Shown: positions 26,178 to 35,508, numbered from the stretch's first letter. The stretch is DNA of 46,668 nucleotides from Planctomycetaceae bacterium (GCA_027483065.1 JAIXVI010000114.1:1-46668), one strand, 5' to 3'. Numbers and translations are program-made. Notes: a model not told the origin generated them from the letters alone.

Positions 26178-26195
26178 GGCGCGCGGTCACGCGCC
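26178..26195. terminator. GC-rich hairpin between convergent genes
   Basis: The sequence ggcgcg-cggtca-cgcgcc, a 6-bp stem with a 6-nt loop, starts 2 nt after the DinB-like stop codon and overlaps the last codons of the opposing gene. No T-tract on either strand. Confidence 0.35.
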
Positions 26196-27977
26196 CCATC
26201 GGGCGAGCAGCACAGCCAAGTCGGCCGCGCCCACCGAGCCGTCGTAGTTCAAATCCGCACTCGGAAGCGTCGTTCCCCAAGCGCCCAAAAGGATCGCGAG
26301 GTCGCCTGCGTCGATTGCACCATCGCCGTTGATATCCGGCGATGCAGGCGGCGGGCAGAGATCTGGATAGCCGTCTTGGTCGCTGTCGGTGCAGTCGGTT
26401 CCTGCGCCGTTCCACGGAATGCCTAGCACCGCTGCATCGACGTCGGTGATCTGTACACAGCCGCCGTACGTGCATGTCGAGCCGAGCGTACGTACACAAT
26501 CAGCCCACGTTGCTCGCGCGCAACCCGCATCGGGAATCGACAAGCCATGGCAGAGTTCGCCGACGAATGCCTCCGCAAGCATGCGCTGCGCATGTGGCTT
26601 CAGGTGCGCCGCATCGAAGAGGTACGGCCGACGATCAAGCCATCGGTACTCCTCCGCGACGATGCGTGGCAAGTTCAACGCGAGGACATTCGCATCTTGC
26701 AGCGCGATCTCATGGGCCACCACGGGCATGAGATCCAAGATCGGAAACCCGTCCACGGGTCCGCTGCGCAAATCGCTCGCGAGAATGACGGGGAACGTCG
26801 GATCTCCAGTCTCGGCACGTATCCAGGCGACGGTCTGCAGCACACGTGATCGCCATTCGTCGAGGCTAATTCCATACGCTGCGTCATTCGCGCCAAAGTG
26901 CAACACCGCGACGCTCGGATCCATCGCGCGCAGAAACGGGCCGCTTTGCGCATGCTCGCCGAGCACGTCTTGAAGTCGCATTCCACCGCGCGCAAACGAT
27001 TGGACCACGACGCCACGATGTGCGCTCAGACTTCGAAAACGAACACCCGCAACTTCAGTGCCGAGTGACTTCCCGTATTTTTTTGTGTTCTGCGTTTTGC
27101 CGCTCGCAGTTCCGCCATTCGTTCCGTCGTTCTTCGCATCGTTGCTCGGAATCGCGCCACTGAGATTGAGCTGCACGTGCCGCTTGCCGCCGAAGTCGAG
27201 CGTAGGCGTTTCAAGCCAATGAAAACTTCCCGCAGCCGCTTTCGCTGGCATGGGAAGCACCCCACTCTGCGCCACCGCAGCACCAGCGCCCGCCACGCTG
27301 CCATCGCTTGGCGTATTCGACCATTGCACCGCCGTCGGACTTGTACTGCCGATCGCGAGGATCTCACCGACAAACGGCCCTTGCGTATCGAACCATGGAC
27401 CGCCGACCAACACTGGATCTGCCGCAGCCGACGCATCGTGAAGAAGCATCGCACGAAAGGCCCCAAGGGCCGTGCCGTCGTCCGCGAGCAGTCGTCGTAC
27501 GACAACACCTGGGAGAAGCGACGTACTCGCAACACCCGTCGGCAAACTCGCGGCACTCGTCGTACTTGAGGCCAACCAGTGCGGGGTTCCTTGCATACCC
27601 ACATTGGTAAAGAGCATGGTCTCACCTGCGGGTCCGAAGACCTTCGCGAAACGCGCGTTGAGATGCGGAAGGTAGAGTGAGCCAAAGCCACCCGGCATCG
27701 TTTCCTGCGAATCGCCAAGCACAAGGACGCGAACGATCGACTCATCCGACGTTTCAAGGAGCGTGCGAAATCGCTCGGGTGATTGAACACTCACGCGAGG
27801 CACCGAAAGAAACGGCGGATCCTCATCGCCGCGAGCGACTTCAGCCGCCGCACCGATCGTGGCGACCGCGATGAATACAGGCGCTGTCTGATGACGCACC
27901 CAACGCGCGATCTCGCCGAGCGCTCGCCGAGGCTCAGAGACGAGGGCACCCAGATCTTGGAAACACCGCAGAGTCAC
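26187..27977 (-). CDS. Secreted SGNH/GDSL hydrolase with a dockerin-like tail
   Basis: A secreted esterase-like protein. Motifs of SGNH hydrolases are all present: LVLGDSQETMPGG (Ser90 in the longest reading), HFGANDAAYG for block III and FDAAHLKPHA for block V. Between blocks I and III is an inserted beta-rich module of about 200 residues. The C-terminus has a four-cysteine segment (CARATWADCVRTLGSTCTYG) and then two calcium-loop repeats, DINGDGAIDAGDLAILLGAW and ADLNYDGSVGAADLAVLLAR. The longest reading starts at GTG 27977. A GTG at 27896 would give a cleaner signal peptide (MRHQTAPVFIAVATIGAAAE) and is my preferred alternative. It could deacetylate a glycan, which is an inference. It is not closely similar to the two HQSVG-type proteins. 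Confidence 0.82.
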   Translation of the reverse strand: MTLRCFQDLGALVSEPRRALGEIARWVRHQTAPVFIAVATIGAAAEVARGDEDPPFLSVPRVSVQSPERFRTLLETSDESIVRVLVLGDSQETMPGGFGSLYLPHLNARFAKVFGPAGETMLFTNVGMQGTPHWLASSTTSAASLPTGVASTSLLPGVVVRRLLADDGTALGAFRAMLLHDASAAADPVLVGGPWFDTQGPFVGEILAIGSTSPTAVQWSNTPSDGSVAGAGAAVAQSGVLPMPAKAAAGSFHWLETPTLDFGGKRHVQLNLSGAIPSNDAKNDGTNGGTASGKTQNTKKYGKSLGTEVAGVRFRSLSAHRGVVVQSFARGGMRLQDVLGEHAQSGPFLRAMDPSVAVLHFGANDAAYGISLDEWRSRVLQTVAWIRAETGDPTFPVILASDLRSGPVDGFPILDLMPVVAHEIALQDANVLALNLPRIVAEEYRWLDRRPYLFDAAHLKPHAQRMLAEAFVGELCHGLSIPDAGCARATWADCVRTLGSTCTYGGCVQITDVDAAVLGIPWNGAGTDCTDSDQDGYPDLCPPPASPDINGDGAIDAGDLAILLGAWGTTLPSADLNYDGSVGAADLAVLLARWGA

Positions 27978-28113
27978 CGCCGAAACATAGCCTCGACCGA
28001 GAGAATCGCAATCAGAATGTGCCGCAACTCAGGAATGCGTGCTCCACGCTGTTCGATAGCCCGGCTGACCCATACAGACCGTCTCGTTGGTCCGAACGAG
28101 GCCGCCGACGCAA

Positions 28114-28140
28114 GCGAGCGCCCGCATTTATCGCGCTCGC
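28114..28140 (-). terminator. Hairpin spanning the helicase stop codon
   Basis: gcgagcgc (28114-28121) pairs with gcgctcgc (28133-28140) across an 11-nt loop containing the stop codon. On the minus strand it is followed by TTGCGTCGG, not a true T-tract. A smaller 6-bp hairpin (ctcgtt/aacgag, 28083-28100) lies just beyond. Confidence 0.35.
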
Positions 28141-30011
28141 CGACGCCCATCGTCGCGGCGGACCGTGACTCGGCGCCCACGCAACGTCGCGCCCTTCAGC
28201 GCTTCGATCACGCGCTCCGCATCGCGCTCGGGAAGTTCGACGATCGAGAATCCATCCGCGATTTCAATCGCGCCGATACCGCGCGGACTGACGTTCGCCT
28301 CGTTCGCGATCGCACCGACCAAGTCGGCAGGACGCATGCCCATGCGACGACCAGCCGCGATGTAGACGCGCACGAGATCGGCTTCGTGGCGCTCGCCGCC
28401 GCGCGGCTGTCGCGGCGCACGCGGACCACGCGCGTCGAAACCTCCACCGGGGCCATCGCCACCCGCCGGCATCTCGCGCTCGCCGCGCGGATAGCCACGC
28501 CCTTCATTTTGGCGCGTGTAGACCGGCCGCTCCTCGACGGGAACATCTCGGTACGCCGGACCACGCCGCGCGCCATCCTCGAATCGTCGCCCTGCCGGCG
28601 CCGATTGCTTCGGCCGCGAGAAACTCTCGTAGGACGGAATGTGGAGGTCGTCCTCGTCCGCAGCATTTCCGGCCGAAGCCTCGTGCGCGATCTTGACCGC
28701 CGCCGCTGCGACGTCCATCAAATCAAACTCACTCGCGAGCGACTCAACCACCGTGCGGAACCCATCGAGTTCGCTTGAATCCGGCGCGTCGCCGGCCTCA
28801 CGCGCGTCAGCCGCCGCCGCAAGAACCTCGCGCAGCGCGCCCTTGGTGAGATCCAATCGATGCGCCTTGATGTCGTGCGCGGTTGGGACCACGCCAATCT
28901 CAATCTTCGATTTCGTGATCCACTCGATGTTGCGCACCAGTCGATGTTCGCGCGGCTCGGCGAGCGTAATTGCAACGCCTTCACGCCCTGCGCGGCCTGT
29001 GCGACCGATGCGGTGCGTATACGCCTCCGGCGAACTCGGTACGTCGAAGTTCACGACGTGCGAAATGTGTTCGATATCGATGCCACGCGCCGCAACGTCG
29101 GTTGCGACGAGGAGATCGACCGACGCCGCGCGCGCCTTCTTCATCACGCGATCGCGCTCCGCCTGCGTCATGCCGCCGTGCAGCGCCTCGACCGAATAGC
29201 CGCGCCCAACAAGTCGTTCCGCGAGTTCCGCGACTTCGAGTCGCGTGCGACAGAAGACAATCGCGAGCGTTGGCGCTTCGATATCAAGGACGCGTCCAAG
29301 TGCCGCGATTTTGTGGGCACGCGGCACGATGTAACAGGTCTGTCGCACCTTCGGCGCAGTTCCCGTGGCCGTCGGATCGCGCGGAATCAACACGCGCTCT
29401 GGTTCACGGAGATGTCGTTCGGCGATACCCGCGATGCGCGGTGGAAGTGTTGCGGAGAAGAGCGCAGTTTGCCGCGTTTCAGGCAGCGCCTCGAGGATGA
29501 GTTCGAGATCTTCTGCGAAACCCATGTCAAGCATTTCGTCGGCTTCGTCGAGCACGACCGACATGACGCCTGCGAGTTGAATCGTCTCGCGTCGCATGTG
29601 ATCGAGAATGCGACCAGGCGTTGCCACCACCACGTGTACACCGCGACGGAGCGCGATGATTTGACGTCGGAAATCCTGCCCGCCGTAGATCGGCGCGACG
29701 GAGATTCCGAGCCCACGTCCGTAGCGGTGGAACGCTTCGGAGACCTGCATCGCGAGTTCGCGCGTCGGAACGAGTACGAGCACCAACGGCTGACCTGGCT
29801 CCGGCTTTTTGCCAGCAACACGCTGCAAGAGCGGCAACGCAAACGCGGCCGTCTTTCCGGTACCAGTTGCTGCTTGCCCGAGAAGGTCGCGGCCCCCAAG
29901 AAGCGGTCCAGCTGCCGCCCGTTGAATCGGCGTCGGCTCCTCGTAACCGAGGGTGGCGAGTTCGGCGAGAATTTCCGGGCCAAACCCGAGTGCTTCAAAG
30001 TTGTCCGACAT
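28128..30011 (-). CDS. deaD: DEAD-box RNA helicase, DeaD/CsdA type
   Basis: An ATP-dependent RNA helicase that probably helps ribosome assembly or mRNA turnover. All core motifs are visible: Q motif EEPTPIQ, Walker A ATGTGKTAAF, PTRELAMQV, TPGRILDH, LDEADEMLDMGF, SATLPP, VATDVAARGIDIEH and HRIGRTGRAGREG. The C-terminal part has an Arg/Gly-rich linker (about 500-540) and a DbpA-type RNA-binding domain (DLVRVYIAAGRRMGMRPADL to LRGRRVTVRRDDG). At 627 residues it matches DeaD rather than the shorter RhlE type. The gene symbol is used in the family sense. The start is ATG 30011 (MSDNFEALGF), the usual family beginning. It is divergent from the glycosyltransferase operon. Confidence 0.92.
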   Translation of the reverse strand: MSDNFEALGFGPEILAELATLGYEEPTPIQRAAAGPLLGGRDLLGQAATGTGKTAAFALPLLQRVAGKKPEPGQPLVLVLVPTRELAMQVSEAFHRYGRGLGISVAPIYGGQDFRRQIIALRRGVHVVVATPGRILDHMRRETIQLAGVMSVVLDEADEMLDMGFAEDLELILEALPETRQTALFSATLPPRIAGIAERHLREPERVLIPRDPTATGTAPKVRQTCYIVPRAHKIAALGRVLDIEAPTLAIVFCRTRLEVAELAERLVGRGYSVEALHGGMTQAERDRVMKKARAASVDLLVATDVAARGIDIEHISHVVNFDVPSSPEAYTHRIGRTGRAGREGVAITLAEPREHRLVRNIEWITKSKIEIGVVPTAHDIKAHRLDLTKGALREVLAAAADAREAGDAPDSSELDGFRTVVESLASEFDLMDVAAAAVKIAHEASAGNAADEDDLHIPSYESFSRPKQSAPAGRRFEDGARRGPAYRDVPVEERPVYTRQNEGRGYPRGEREMPAGGDGPGGGFDARGPRAPRQPRGGERHEADLVRVYIAAGRRMGMRPADLVGAIANEANVSPRGIGAIEIADGFSIVELPERDAERVIEALKGATLRGRRVTVRRDDGRRRAR

Positions 30012-30212
30012 AAGTGTCCTTCATCCGCACAGGGTACAGGTTCTGCGTGCCGCGCGTACGACTCGAGTGATGCGCGCAAGAACGGACCTTGTGTGGCGAG
30101 TCCGCGAAGTCTGCATCGTCATGCGGCGCGGCGGCGCTGAGCATGTTTCATCGCGATTTGCCTTCACACCGCACTTCCCCGATGCTGCACCGTTTCCCCC
30201 GCCGTAACTTCG

Positions 30213-31415
30213 ATGAAATCCGCGCGTACTTCAATTTCTCCAACAGCGAACGCCGAACGCAACGACCGTCGTCGCATCGCAGTGGTGGCAACTGTGCCGT
30301 ACACCGTCAACATGTTCCTCGCGCCGCATCTCGCGGCACTCGCGCGGCGACATGATGTGACGATTCTCGCCAACGGCCGCGTCGAGGAGATTGCACCATC
30401 CTTGCGTGAGCGCTGCGATTTCATTCAGATCGGTATCGCACGCGAGATCGCGCCACTCACGGATCTCCGCACGCTCGCCGAATTGCGTCAGCACTTTCAA
30501 GTTGGTGCGTTCGACCTCGTCCTCTCGATGACGCCGAAGGCTGGGCTTCTCGCGATGGTGACCGCGCGCATCGTCGGCGTGCCCACACGGGTGCACTGGT
30601 TTACAGGCCAAGTGTGGGCGACGCGGCGAGGACTTGCGCGACGCGCACTGAAGCTCCTCGATGGAGTGACGGCGAACTGTGCGACGCATCTCCTCTCTGA
30701 TAGCCCGTCGCAACGCGCATTTCTCGATGAAGAAGGCGTGATTCCCGCCGCGCGCGTCGAGGTTCTTGCCGACGGTTCCGCGTGCGGCGTTGATGCGCGA
30801 CGCTTCAAGCCCGACCGCGCGGCGCGCAACGCGATTCGTCGGCAGCTTCGTATTCCTGATGATGCATTTGTGGCGCTGTTCCTCGGACGACTCAATCGCG
30901 ACAAGGGCATTCCTGAACTTGCTGAGGCGTTTGCGCAGATCGCGCCCGCACATCCGTCGATGCATCTCGTGCTCGCAGGCCCAGACGAAGGCGAGATGAT
31001 CGCACACACCGCGTCGACGCTCGCTCCGTTCGAAGGACGCGTCCATCGCACAGGTTTCGTGTCGAACCCCGAGGCATTCATGGCCGCCGCCGATCTCTTC
31101 GTGTTGCCGAGTCATCGCGAGAGTTTTGGGCTCTCTGTGATTGAAGCGGCGGCGTGTGGAATTCCCGCTGTTGGCTGCGCGATCTACGGATTATCTGATG
31201 CGATCGTCGACGGTGAAACGGGGCTTCTTGTTCCGAAGGGTGACGCAAACGCGCTTGCAAGCGCGATCACGAAGTTCGCTGAAGATTCCACTTTGCGTAC
31301 ACGCCTCGGCACGAATGCACGCGCGCGGGTCTTGGCGAAGTTCTCGCAAGATCGCCTCGTCGATGCGTTTCTCTCGTCGATCGAACGTTCGTTACACTCG
31401 CAAACGTCATGCTGA
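30213..31415 (+). CDS. Glycosyltransferase, GT-B fold, family 4 type
   Basis: A 400-residue retaining-type glycosyltransferase, cytoplasmic face of the membrane. The N-terminal domain opens with IAVVATVPYTVNMFLAPHLA and the loop TPKAGLLAMVTARIVGVPTR; this style resembles transferases of O-antigen loci (WbpH/PglA-like). The C-terminal domain has VALFLGRLNRDKGIPELAEA and the donor motif LPSHRESFGLSVIEAAACG with the E-x7-E pair. It is the first gene of a three-gene plus-strand operon and overlaps the epimerase gene by 7 nt. No ribosome site is evident at ATG 30213. The donor and acceptor sugars cannot be told from the sequence. Confidence 0.85.
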   Translation: MKSARTSISPTANAERNDRRRIAVVATVPYTVNMFLAPHLAALARRHDVTILANGRVEEIAPSLRERCDFIQIGIAREIAPLTDLRTLAELRQHFQVGAFDLVLSMTPKAGLLAMVTARIVGVPTRVHWFTGQVWATRRGLARRALKLLDGVTANCATHLLSDSPSQRAFLDEEGVIPAARVEVLADGSACGVDARRFKPDRAARNAIRRQLRIPDDAFVALFLGRLNRDKGIPELAEAFAQIAPAHPSMHLVLAGPDEGEMIAHTASTLAPFEGRVHRTGFVSNPEAFMAAADLFVLPSHRESFGLSVIEAAACGIPAVGCAIYGLSDAIVDGETGLLVPKGDANALASAITKFAEDSTLRTRLGTNARARVLAKFSQDRLVDAFLSSIERSLHSQTSC

Positions 31416-32377
31416 GCGATCGGACTCGAGCACCGCACGCAGTGGTCACGGGGGCCTCGGGCTACCTCGGTCGGCATCTCGTGTCAGCACTCGAAGCGCA
31501 CGGTTGGCGCGTCACCCGTTGCCTCCGCGATGCACGGGGTGTGCCAAACGCGGTGTCGGTGCCAGACCTCGACGATCGCTCGCTTGCAGCGATTCCTTGG
31601 CCTGCCGACACGGTCTTTCACTTGGCAGGACTTGCGCATCGCTTTCCGCCCAATGTTCCAAGCGAAGCCGAGTTTGAACGCGTGAATGCGCACGGGACCG
31701 GCGCGGTCGCGCATGCGGCAAAAAGTCGCGCGCGGCGTTTCGTTTTTGCAAGTTCGATCGCTGCGATTGGCGCGCGCGGAGAGCCACCGAGCACCGCGTA
31801 CGGCCGAAGCAAGTTGCATGGCGAACACGCCGTGCTCGAGGCGCTCGCTGGCTCGACGACCGAAGCGGTGATCCTTCGTTTCCCCGCGATTTATGGCGCT
31901 GGTGCGCCCGGTGCGGTCTCACAACTCGCGCGCTGGATTCTGCGCGGACGACCGCTCCCCTCCTGCGCCCGAACGACGCGTCGCAGCATGATCGCGGTCG
32001 AGAACGCCGTCGATGCATGCATTTTTTCCGCGGAAAGCGCGCGGCTCGCAGGAGTGACCGCGGTTCCAACCGATCGCGAAACGCTCAACGTACTTGACGC
32101 AGCGATGACGATTGCGCGTGGCGGCGGCACGCGTGTCCGCACAATTCCGATGCCGCGCTTTTCGCTCTCACTTCTCGGGGCGATTGGCTCGCGATGCGGA
32201 ATCACGGCGATGGCGTCGGCCGAGCGCTTGCTCGAGTCGACCGAAGTCACCGATGCAACACTCGCGGAGATCGCCGGATGGAATCCGCCCATTTCCGCGC
32301 AGCGCGCACTCGCTGAGCTGGGCGCAGCACTTGTGCGCGAAGCGACTCGCGACCACGCCTCGGAGCGTGCCGCATGA
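31409..32377 (+). CDS. NAD-dependent sugar epimerase/reductase (extended SDR)
   Basis: A 322-residue extended short-chain dehydrogenase. The NAD-binding motif is VVTGASGYLGRHLV, the catalytic serine region FVFASSIAAIG, and the active-site pair YGRSKLHGE (Tyr and Lys). In such loci, genes between a glycosyltransferase and a WbpL-type transferase often encode the 4-keto reductase/epimerase (WbpK/FnlB-like) that finishes UDP-FucNAc or UDP-QuiNAc. That assignment rests on context and general similarity. The gene overlaps both neighbours (7 nt and an ATGA overlap), so the three are translated together. Confidence 0.85.
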   Translation: MLSDRTRAPHAVVTGASGYLGRHLVSALEAHGWRVTRCLRDARGVPNAVSVPDLDDRSLAAIPWPADTVFHLAGLAHRFPPNVPSEAEFERVNAHGTGAVAHAAKSRARRFVFASSIAAIGARGEPPSTAYGRSKLHGEHAVLEALAGSTTEAVILRFPAIYGAGAPGAVSQLARWILRGRPLPSCARTTRRSMIAVENAVDACIFSAESARLAGVTAVPTDRETLNVLDAAMTIARGGGTRVRTIPMPRFSLSLLGAIGSRCGITAMASAERLLESTEVTDATLAEIAGWNPPISAQRALAELGAALVREATRDHASERAA

Positions 32378-33540
32378 CCACCACACTGTGCACGATGGCC
32401 TCGATCGCGTCGACCGCGACGATTCCTGATCCCGCACTCATCGGTGGCGCGTTCGTTGCCACGCTTGTTGGAACGCTGGTCTTCCGCCGCGTACTCGTGC
32501 GAGCAGCGATGCTCGACCATCCCAACGAACGCAGTTCCCACGACGTTCCCGTGCCGCGTGGCGGCGGCGTTGTCTTCGTCGCGGCGTGCGCGCTCGCGCT
32601 TCTCCTACTCATCACGCGCGGCGCACTGCATCCGGTGATGTGGGCGACGTTTGCCGGACTCCTTGCGATCGCACTCATCGGCTTCATCGATGATCGCCGA
32701 CATGTTGGTGCCGCAACGCGCCTTGCGTTTCATCTCTCTGGTTCGGCCGCGGCCGTTTTCGCCGCCACGTTCGGAAGTGCTGCGTGGCTTCCGCCGGAAA
32801 TCACCGCGCATCCGATCGTGCCCGTCGCTGGCGTGTTGCTGCTTGCGGTCGCGAGTGCGTGGATGGTGAACCTCGTCAATTTTGTCGATGGCATCGACGG
32901 GCTCGCAGCGCTCGGAGGCGCGACGATACTTGCGGCTGCAGCGCTGCTCCCGGCGGTTCTCCCCTTCGAGAGCGCCCTTCCCGGCGGCGAAACACCTGCG
33001 CTTCGCGCGGACAGCGAAGCGCTTCGTGCCGACAGCGAAGCGCTCCGTGCCCTTGCGTTGGCATGCGCGGCCGCCGTTGGTGCATTCGGTATCGTCAACA
33101 TCTCACGCTGGCGGATTTTCATGGGCGATGCGGGAAGCGGCGCGCTCGGCCTTCTCATCGCCTTCACGCTTGTGGCGCTTGCGATGGGCCGCGGACTCGC
33201 ACCGCTCGCCGCGCTCGCACTTCCAGCGGTGTTCGTCGCGGATACGACAACGACATTGGCCATTCGCGTTTGGCGCCGCGAGCATCCTGCGCGCGCGCAT
33301 CGAACGCACGCCTATCAACGCCTCGTTCGGCGCGGTTGGCCGCATCTTGCCGTTTCAGGGACGTATCTCGCGGTGTTTGCCGCGACGGCCTTGCCCGTCG
33401 CGATCTACGCGCAATCAGGCGGCGCTTATGCGGGTGCCGCGGTGGTGGTGCTCTATGTGACGCTCGCGATCGCCGCCATACTCCTCGGCGCGGGCCGCGA
33501 GCCGCGCACCACCCAAATCAATGCACCTGTAACTGCGTGA
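32374..33540 (+). CDS. Polyprenyl-phosphate N-acetylhexosamine-1-phosphate transferase (WbpL/WecA type)
   Basis: A 388-residue polytopic enzyme that starts glycan assembly by moving a sugar phosphate to undecaprenyl phosphate. About ten helices are predicted. Family motifs are LDHPNERSSHDVPVPRGGG, ALIGFIDDRRHV, NLVNFVDGIDGLA, WRIFMGDAGSGALG and ARAHRTHAYQRLVRRGW. The last is the H-x-x-H-x-Y-Q-R form that I associate with WbpL-like rather than MraY transferases, pointing to UDP-FucNAc or UDP-QuiNAc. A 21-bp repeat adds the run ALRADSEALRADSEALR in the loop at about residues 209-226, which family members normally lack. ATGA overlap with the epimerase gene. Confidence 0.88.
   Translation: MTTTLCTMASIASTATIPDPALIGGAFVATLVGTLVFRRVLVRAAMLDHPNERSSHDVPVPRGGGVVFVAACALALLLLITRGALHPVMWATFAGLLAIALIGFIDDRRHVGAATRLAFHLSGSAAAVFAATFGSAAWLPPEITAHPIVPVAGVLLLAVASAWMVNLVNFVDGIDGLAALGGATILAAAALLPAVLPFESALPGGETPALRADSEALRADSEALRALALACAAAVGAFGIVNISRWRIFMGDAGSGALGLLIAFTLVALAMGRGLAPLAALALPAVFVADTTTTLAIRVWRREHPARAHRTHAYQRLVRRGWPHLAVSGTYLAVFAATALPVAIYAQSGGAYAGAAVVVLYVTLAIAAILLGAGREPRTTQINAPVTA
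33001..33050 (+). repeat. 21-bp in-frame tandem repeat in the WbpL-type gene
   Basis: Two copies of a 21-bp unit (33001-33021 and 33022-33042) and a third partial one encode LRADSEA heptads. The copies differ at two bases, suggesting some age. Because 21 is a multiple of three, copy changes would keep the frame. Confidence 0.85.
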
Positions 33541-33547
33541 GAAGCAA

Positions 33548-33563
33548 GCGCGATTTCTCGCGC
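33548..33563. terminator. GC-rich hairpin between convergent genes
   Basis: The sequence gcgcga-tttc-tcgcgc, a 6-bp stem with a 4-nt loop, begins 8 nt after the stop codon at 33540. No T-tract follows. Confidence 0.35.
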
Positions 33564-33566
33564 AGT

Positions 33567-33602
33567 CCGCGCGCTCGACCGCGCGCTCGACCGCGCGCTC
33601 AC
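33567..33602. repeat. 12-bp tandem repeat (3 copies), unit ccgcgcgctcga
   Basis: Three copies, the last differing in two bases, fill most of the 66-nt gap between two convergent genes. Each contains the palindrome GCGCGC. Confidence 0.9.
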
Positions 33603-33606
33603 ACGC

Positions 33607-35508
33607 TTACGCGACTGGCGGATCAACGCGGCTGTACTCTCGCGCAGGCTGCACAAGCACCGCACGCACACCCTTCGCATCGTGCTGTGAAACAACCGCC
33701 TCAAGTCGCGAGAGTTGCCGCTCGACGTGCGCCCAGCGATCAAACCCCTCACGCGCGCGAAGAATCGCGGGATGCGACGTCGCCTCGAGATCAGCGCCGA
33801 TCACAAGTTCTTCAAACATCTTCTCACCCGGGCGCAGTCCGGTGTAAACGATCTCAACATCGCCATCAGGGCGGCCTGCGTCACGCACCGTGCGACCAGC
33901 GAGTCGAATCATGTTGCGTGCGAGATCATCGATGCGCACCGGCTCGCCCATATCGAGGACAAACACCTCGCCACCTTCGCCGAGCGCGCCTGCTTGGAGA
34001 ATCAGTTGCACTGCTTCCGGAATCGTCATGAAGTAGCGCGTGACTTCCGGATGCGTCACCGTCACGGGACCACCCTGCGCAATCTGTCGCTCAAAGATCG
34101 GAACAACACTTCCACTGGAGGCGAGCACATTGCCGAAGCGGACCATCGTGAACCGAATCGCTCCACGTCCGAACTCTTCCTGCATCGATTGCAGCACGAT
34201 CTCCGCGAGGCGCTTCGTCGCGCCCATCACGCTCGTGGGGCGCACGGCTTTGTCGGTCGAAACAAGCACAAAGTCGCGCACGCCATGACGAAGCGCAGCC
34301 TCGGCGACGCGATACGTGCCGAGCACGTTGACTTCTGCGCCCTCAGGCTCATTGTCTTCGACGATCGGCACATGCTTGTACGCCGCCGCGTGATAAATCG
34401 TCTCGGGCCGATGCCGTGCGAGGATCTGATCGATGCGCACCGCGTCGGTCACACTCGCGAGGTGTCGACGAATCGTTGGCCGCGCACTTCCGGGCGCCGA
34501 GACTTGCGCCAAGCGCGCAAGTTCCGCATCGACTTGGAAGAGATTGAACTCGCTGTTGTCGACGAGCACGAGTTCGCGCGGACCAAGTGCCAGCACCTGT
34601 CGGCACAACTCGCTTCCGATTGATCCACCAGCACCGGTGACAAGCACACACTTGCCACGAACGTTTTTCGCAAGCAACTCCACACTTGGCGGAACCGACG
34701 CGCGACCTAAGAGATCTTCGATCGCGATGGCGCGAAGCTGATCGACGCGCACTCGGCCGTCGTCGATTTCCGCGATCGTTGGAACCGAGAGGACACGAAC
34801 ACCAAACGCCGCGGCACGCTCGAGAATACTCCGCCTTCGTTCGCGCGCACTCGGCGCAAGCGCCACCAACAGCGACTCCACGCCAAGCTCACCGAAGACG
34901 CGCTCAAGCGACTCAGTGCCATACACCGGAACGCCACGAATGGTGCGACCAGCCAAGGCTGGGTTGTCGTCAAGCAGTGCGACAACGTGCGAAGCGCGAT
35001 CCTGATCGAGTGCCGCCACAAGCCCCGCGCCTACGTCGCCTGCGCCGTAAATAGCAACGCGTCGAGGCTTGCTTGCGGCGTTCGTGAGAACGTGTCGAAC
35101 CACAAGCCGCATCGCACCTGCGCCACCAAAGAGCATCATCGCCGCAATCGGAATCGCGGAACGTGGCATACCTGCGCCACGCTCTGCACTCAAGAAGAGT
35201 GTCAACGCAAACAGCACACTCGCAAGAATTGTGCCCTGCGCGAGGAGCCACGCGTACCGAGGACCGATGTAACGCGTAATCTCGCGATAAAGCCCGCACC
35301 ATCGAAACACCGGTGGAACGATGATCGCGAACAAGGCGACATGCAAAAGTGTCAACTGCGTGAAAGGATCGATCGACTCAAGTCGGAGTGCCACTGACGC
35401 AACCACAGCTGTCGCGGCAATCATCGCATCCCACACTCCCATCGCGCACTGTTTCACCACGCGCGGCAGCGCGTCAATGGCTCGGGGAATGCGGAGTTCG
35501 AACGACAT
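33607..35508 (-). CDS. UDP-N-acetylhexosamine 4,6-dehydratase, membrane-bound WbpM/FlaA1/CapD type
   Basis: About 633 residues. Four N-terminal transmembrane helices are followed by a first Rossmann domain (RVAIYGAGDVGAGLVAALD) that lacks the catalytic set, and then the dehydratase domain: VLVTGAGGSIGSELCRQVL, LVDNSEFNLFQVD, YHAAAYKHVPIVEDNE, FVLVSTDKAVRPTSVMGATK and MVRFGNVLASSGSVVPIF. The M-G-A-T-K segment supplies the family's Met/Lys pair in place of Tyr-x-x-x-Lys. It should convert UDP-GlcNAc to the 4-keto-6-deoxy sugar, the substrate for the neighbouring reductase. I take ATG 35508 (MSFELRIPRA); reading from 35601 adds 31 residues without features. It is transcribed towards the WbpL-type gene. 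Confidence 0.9.
   Translation of the reverse strand: MSFELRIPRAIDALPRVVKQCAMGVWDAMIAATAVVASVALRLESIDPFTQLTLLHVALFAIIVPPVFRWCGLYREITRYIGPRYAWLLAQGTILASVLFALTLFLSAERGAGMPRSAIPIAAMMLFGGAGAMRLVVRHVLTNAASKPRRVAIYGAGDVGAGLVAALDQDRASHVVALLDDNPALAGRTIRGVPVYGTESLERVFGELGVESLLVALAPSARERRRSILERAAAFGVRVLSVPTIAEIDDGRVRVDQLRAIAIEDLLGRASVPPSVELLAKNVRGKCVLVTGAGGSIGSELCRQVLALGPRELVLVDNSEFNLFQVDAELARLAQVSAPGSARPTIRRHLASVTDAVRIDQILARHRPETIYHAAAYKHVPIVEDNEPEGAEVNVLGTYRVAEAALRHGVRDFVLVSTDKAVRPTSVMGATKRLAEIVLQSMQEEFGRGAIRFTMVRFGNVLASSGSVVPIFERQIAQGGPVTVTHPEVTRYFMTIPEAVQLILQAGALGEGGEVFVLDMGEPVRIDDLARNMIRLAGRTVRDAGRPDGDVEIVYTGLRPGEKMFEELVIGADLEATSHPAILRAREGFDRWAHVERQLSRLEAVVSQHDAKGVRAVLVQPAREYSRVDPPVA

Noticed and set aside
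28860-30140. 426-codon open frame opposite the DEAD-box helicase
   Set aside because: Antisense to conserved helicase motifs, composition biased to Arg/His, no ribosome site.
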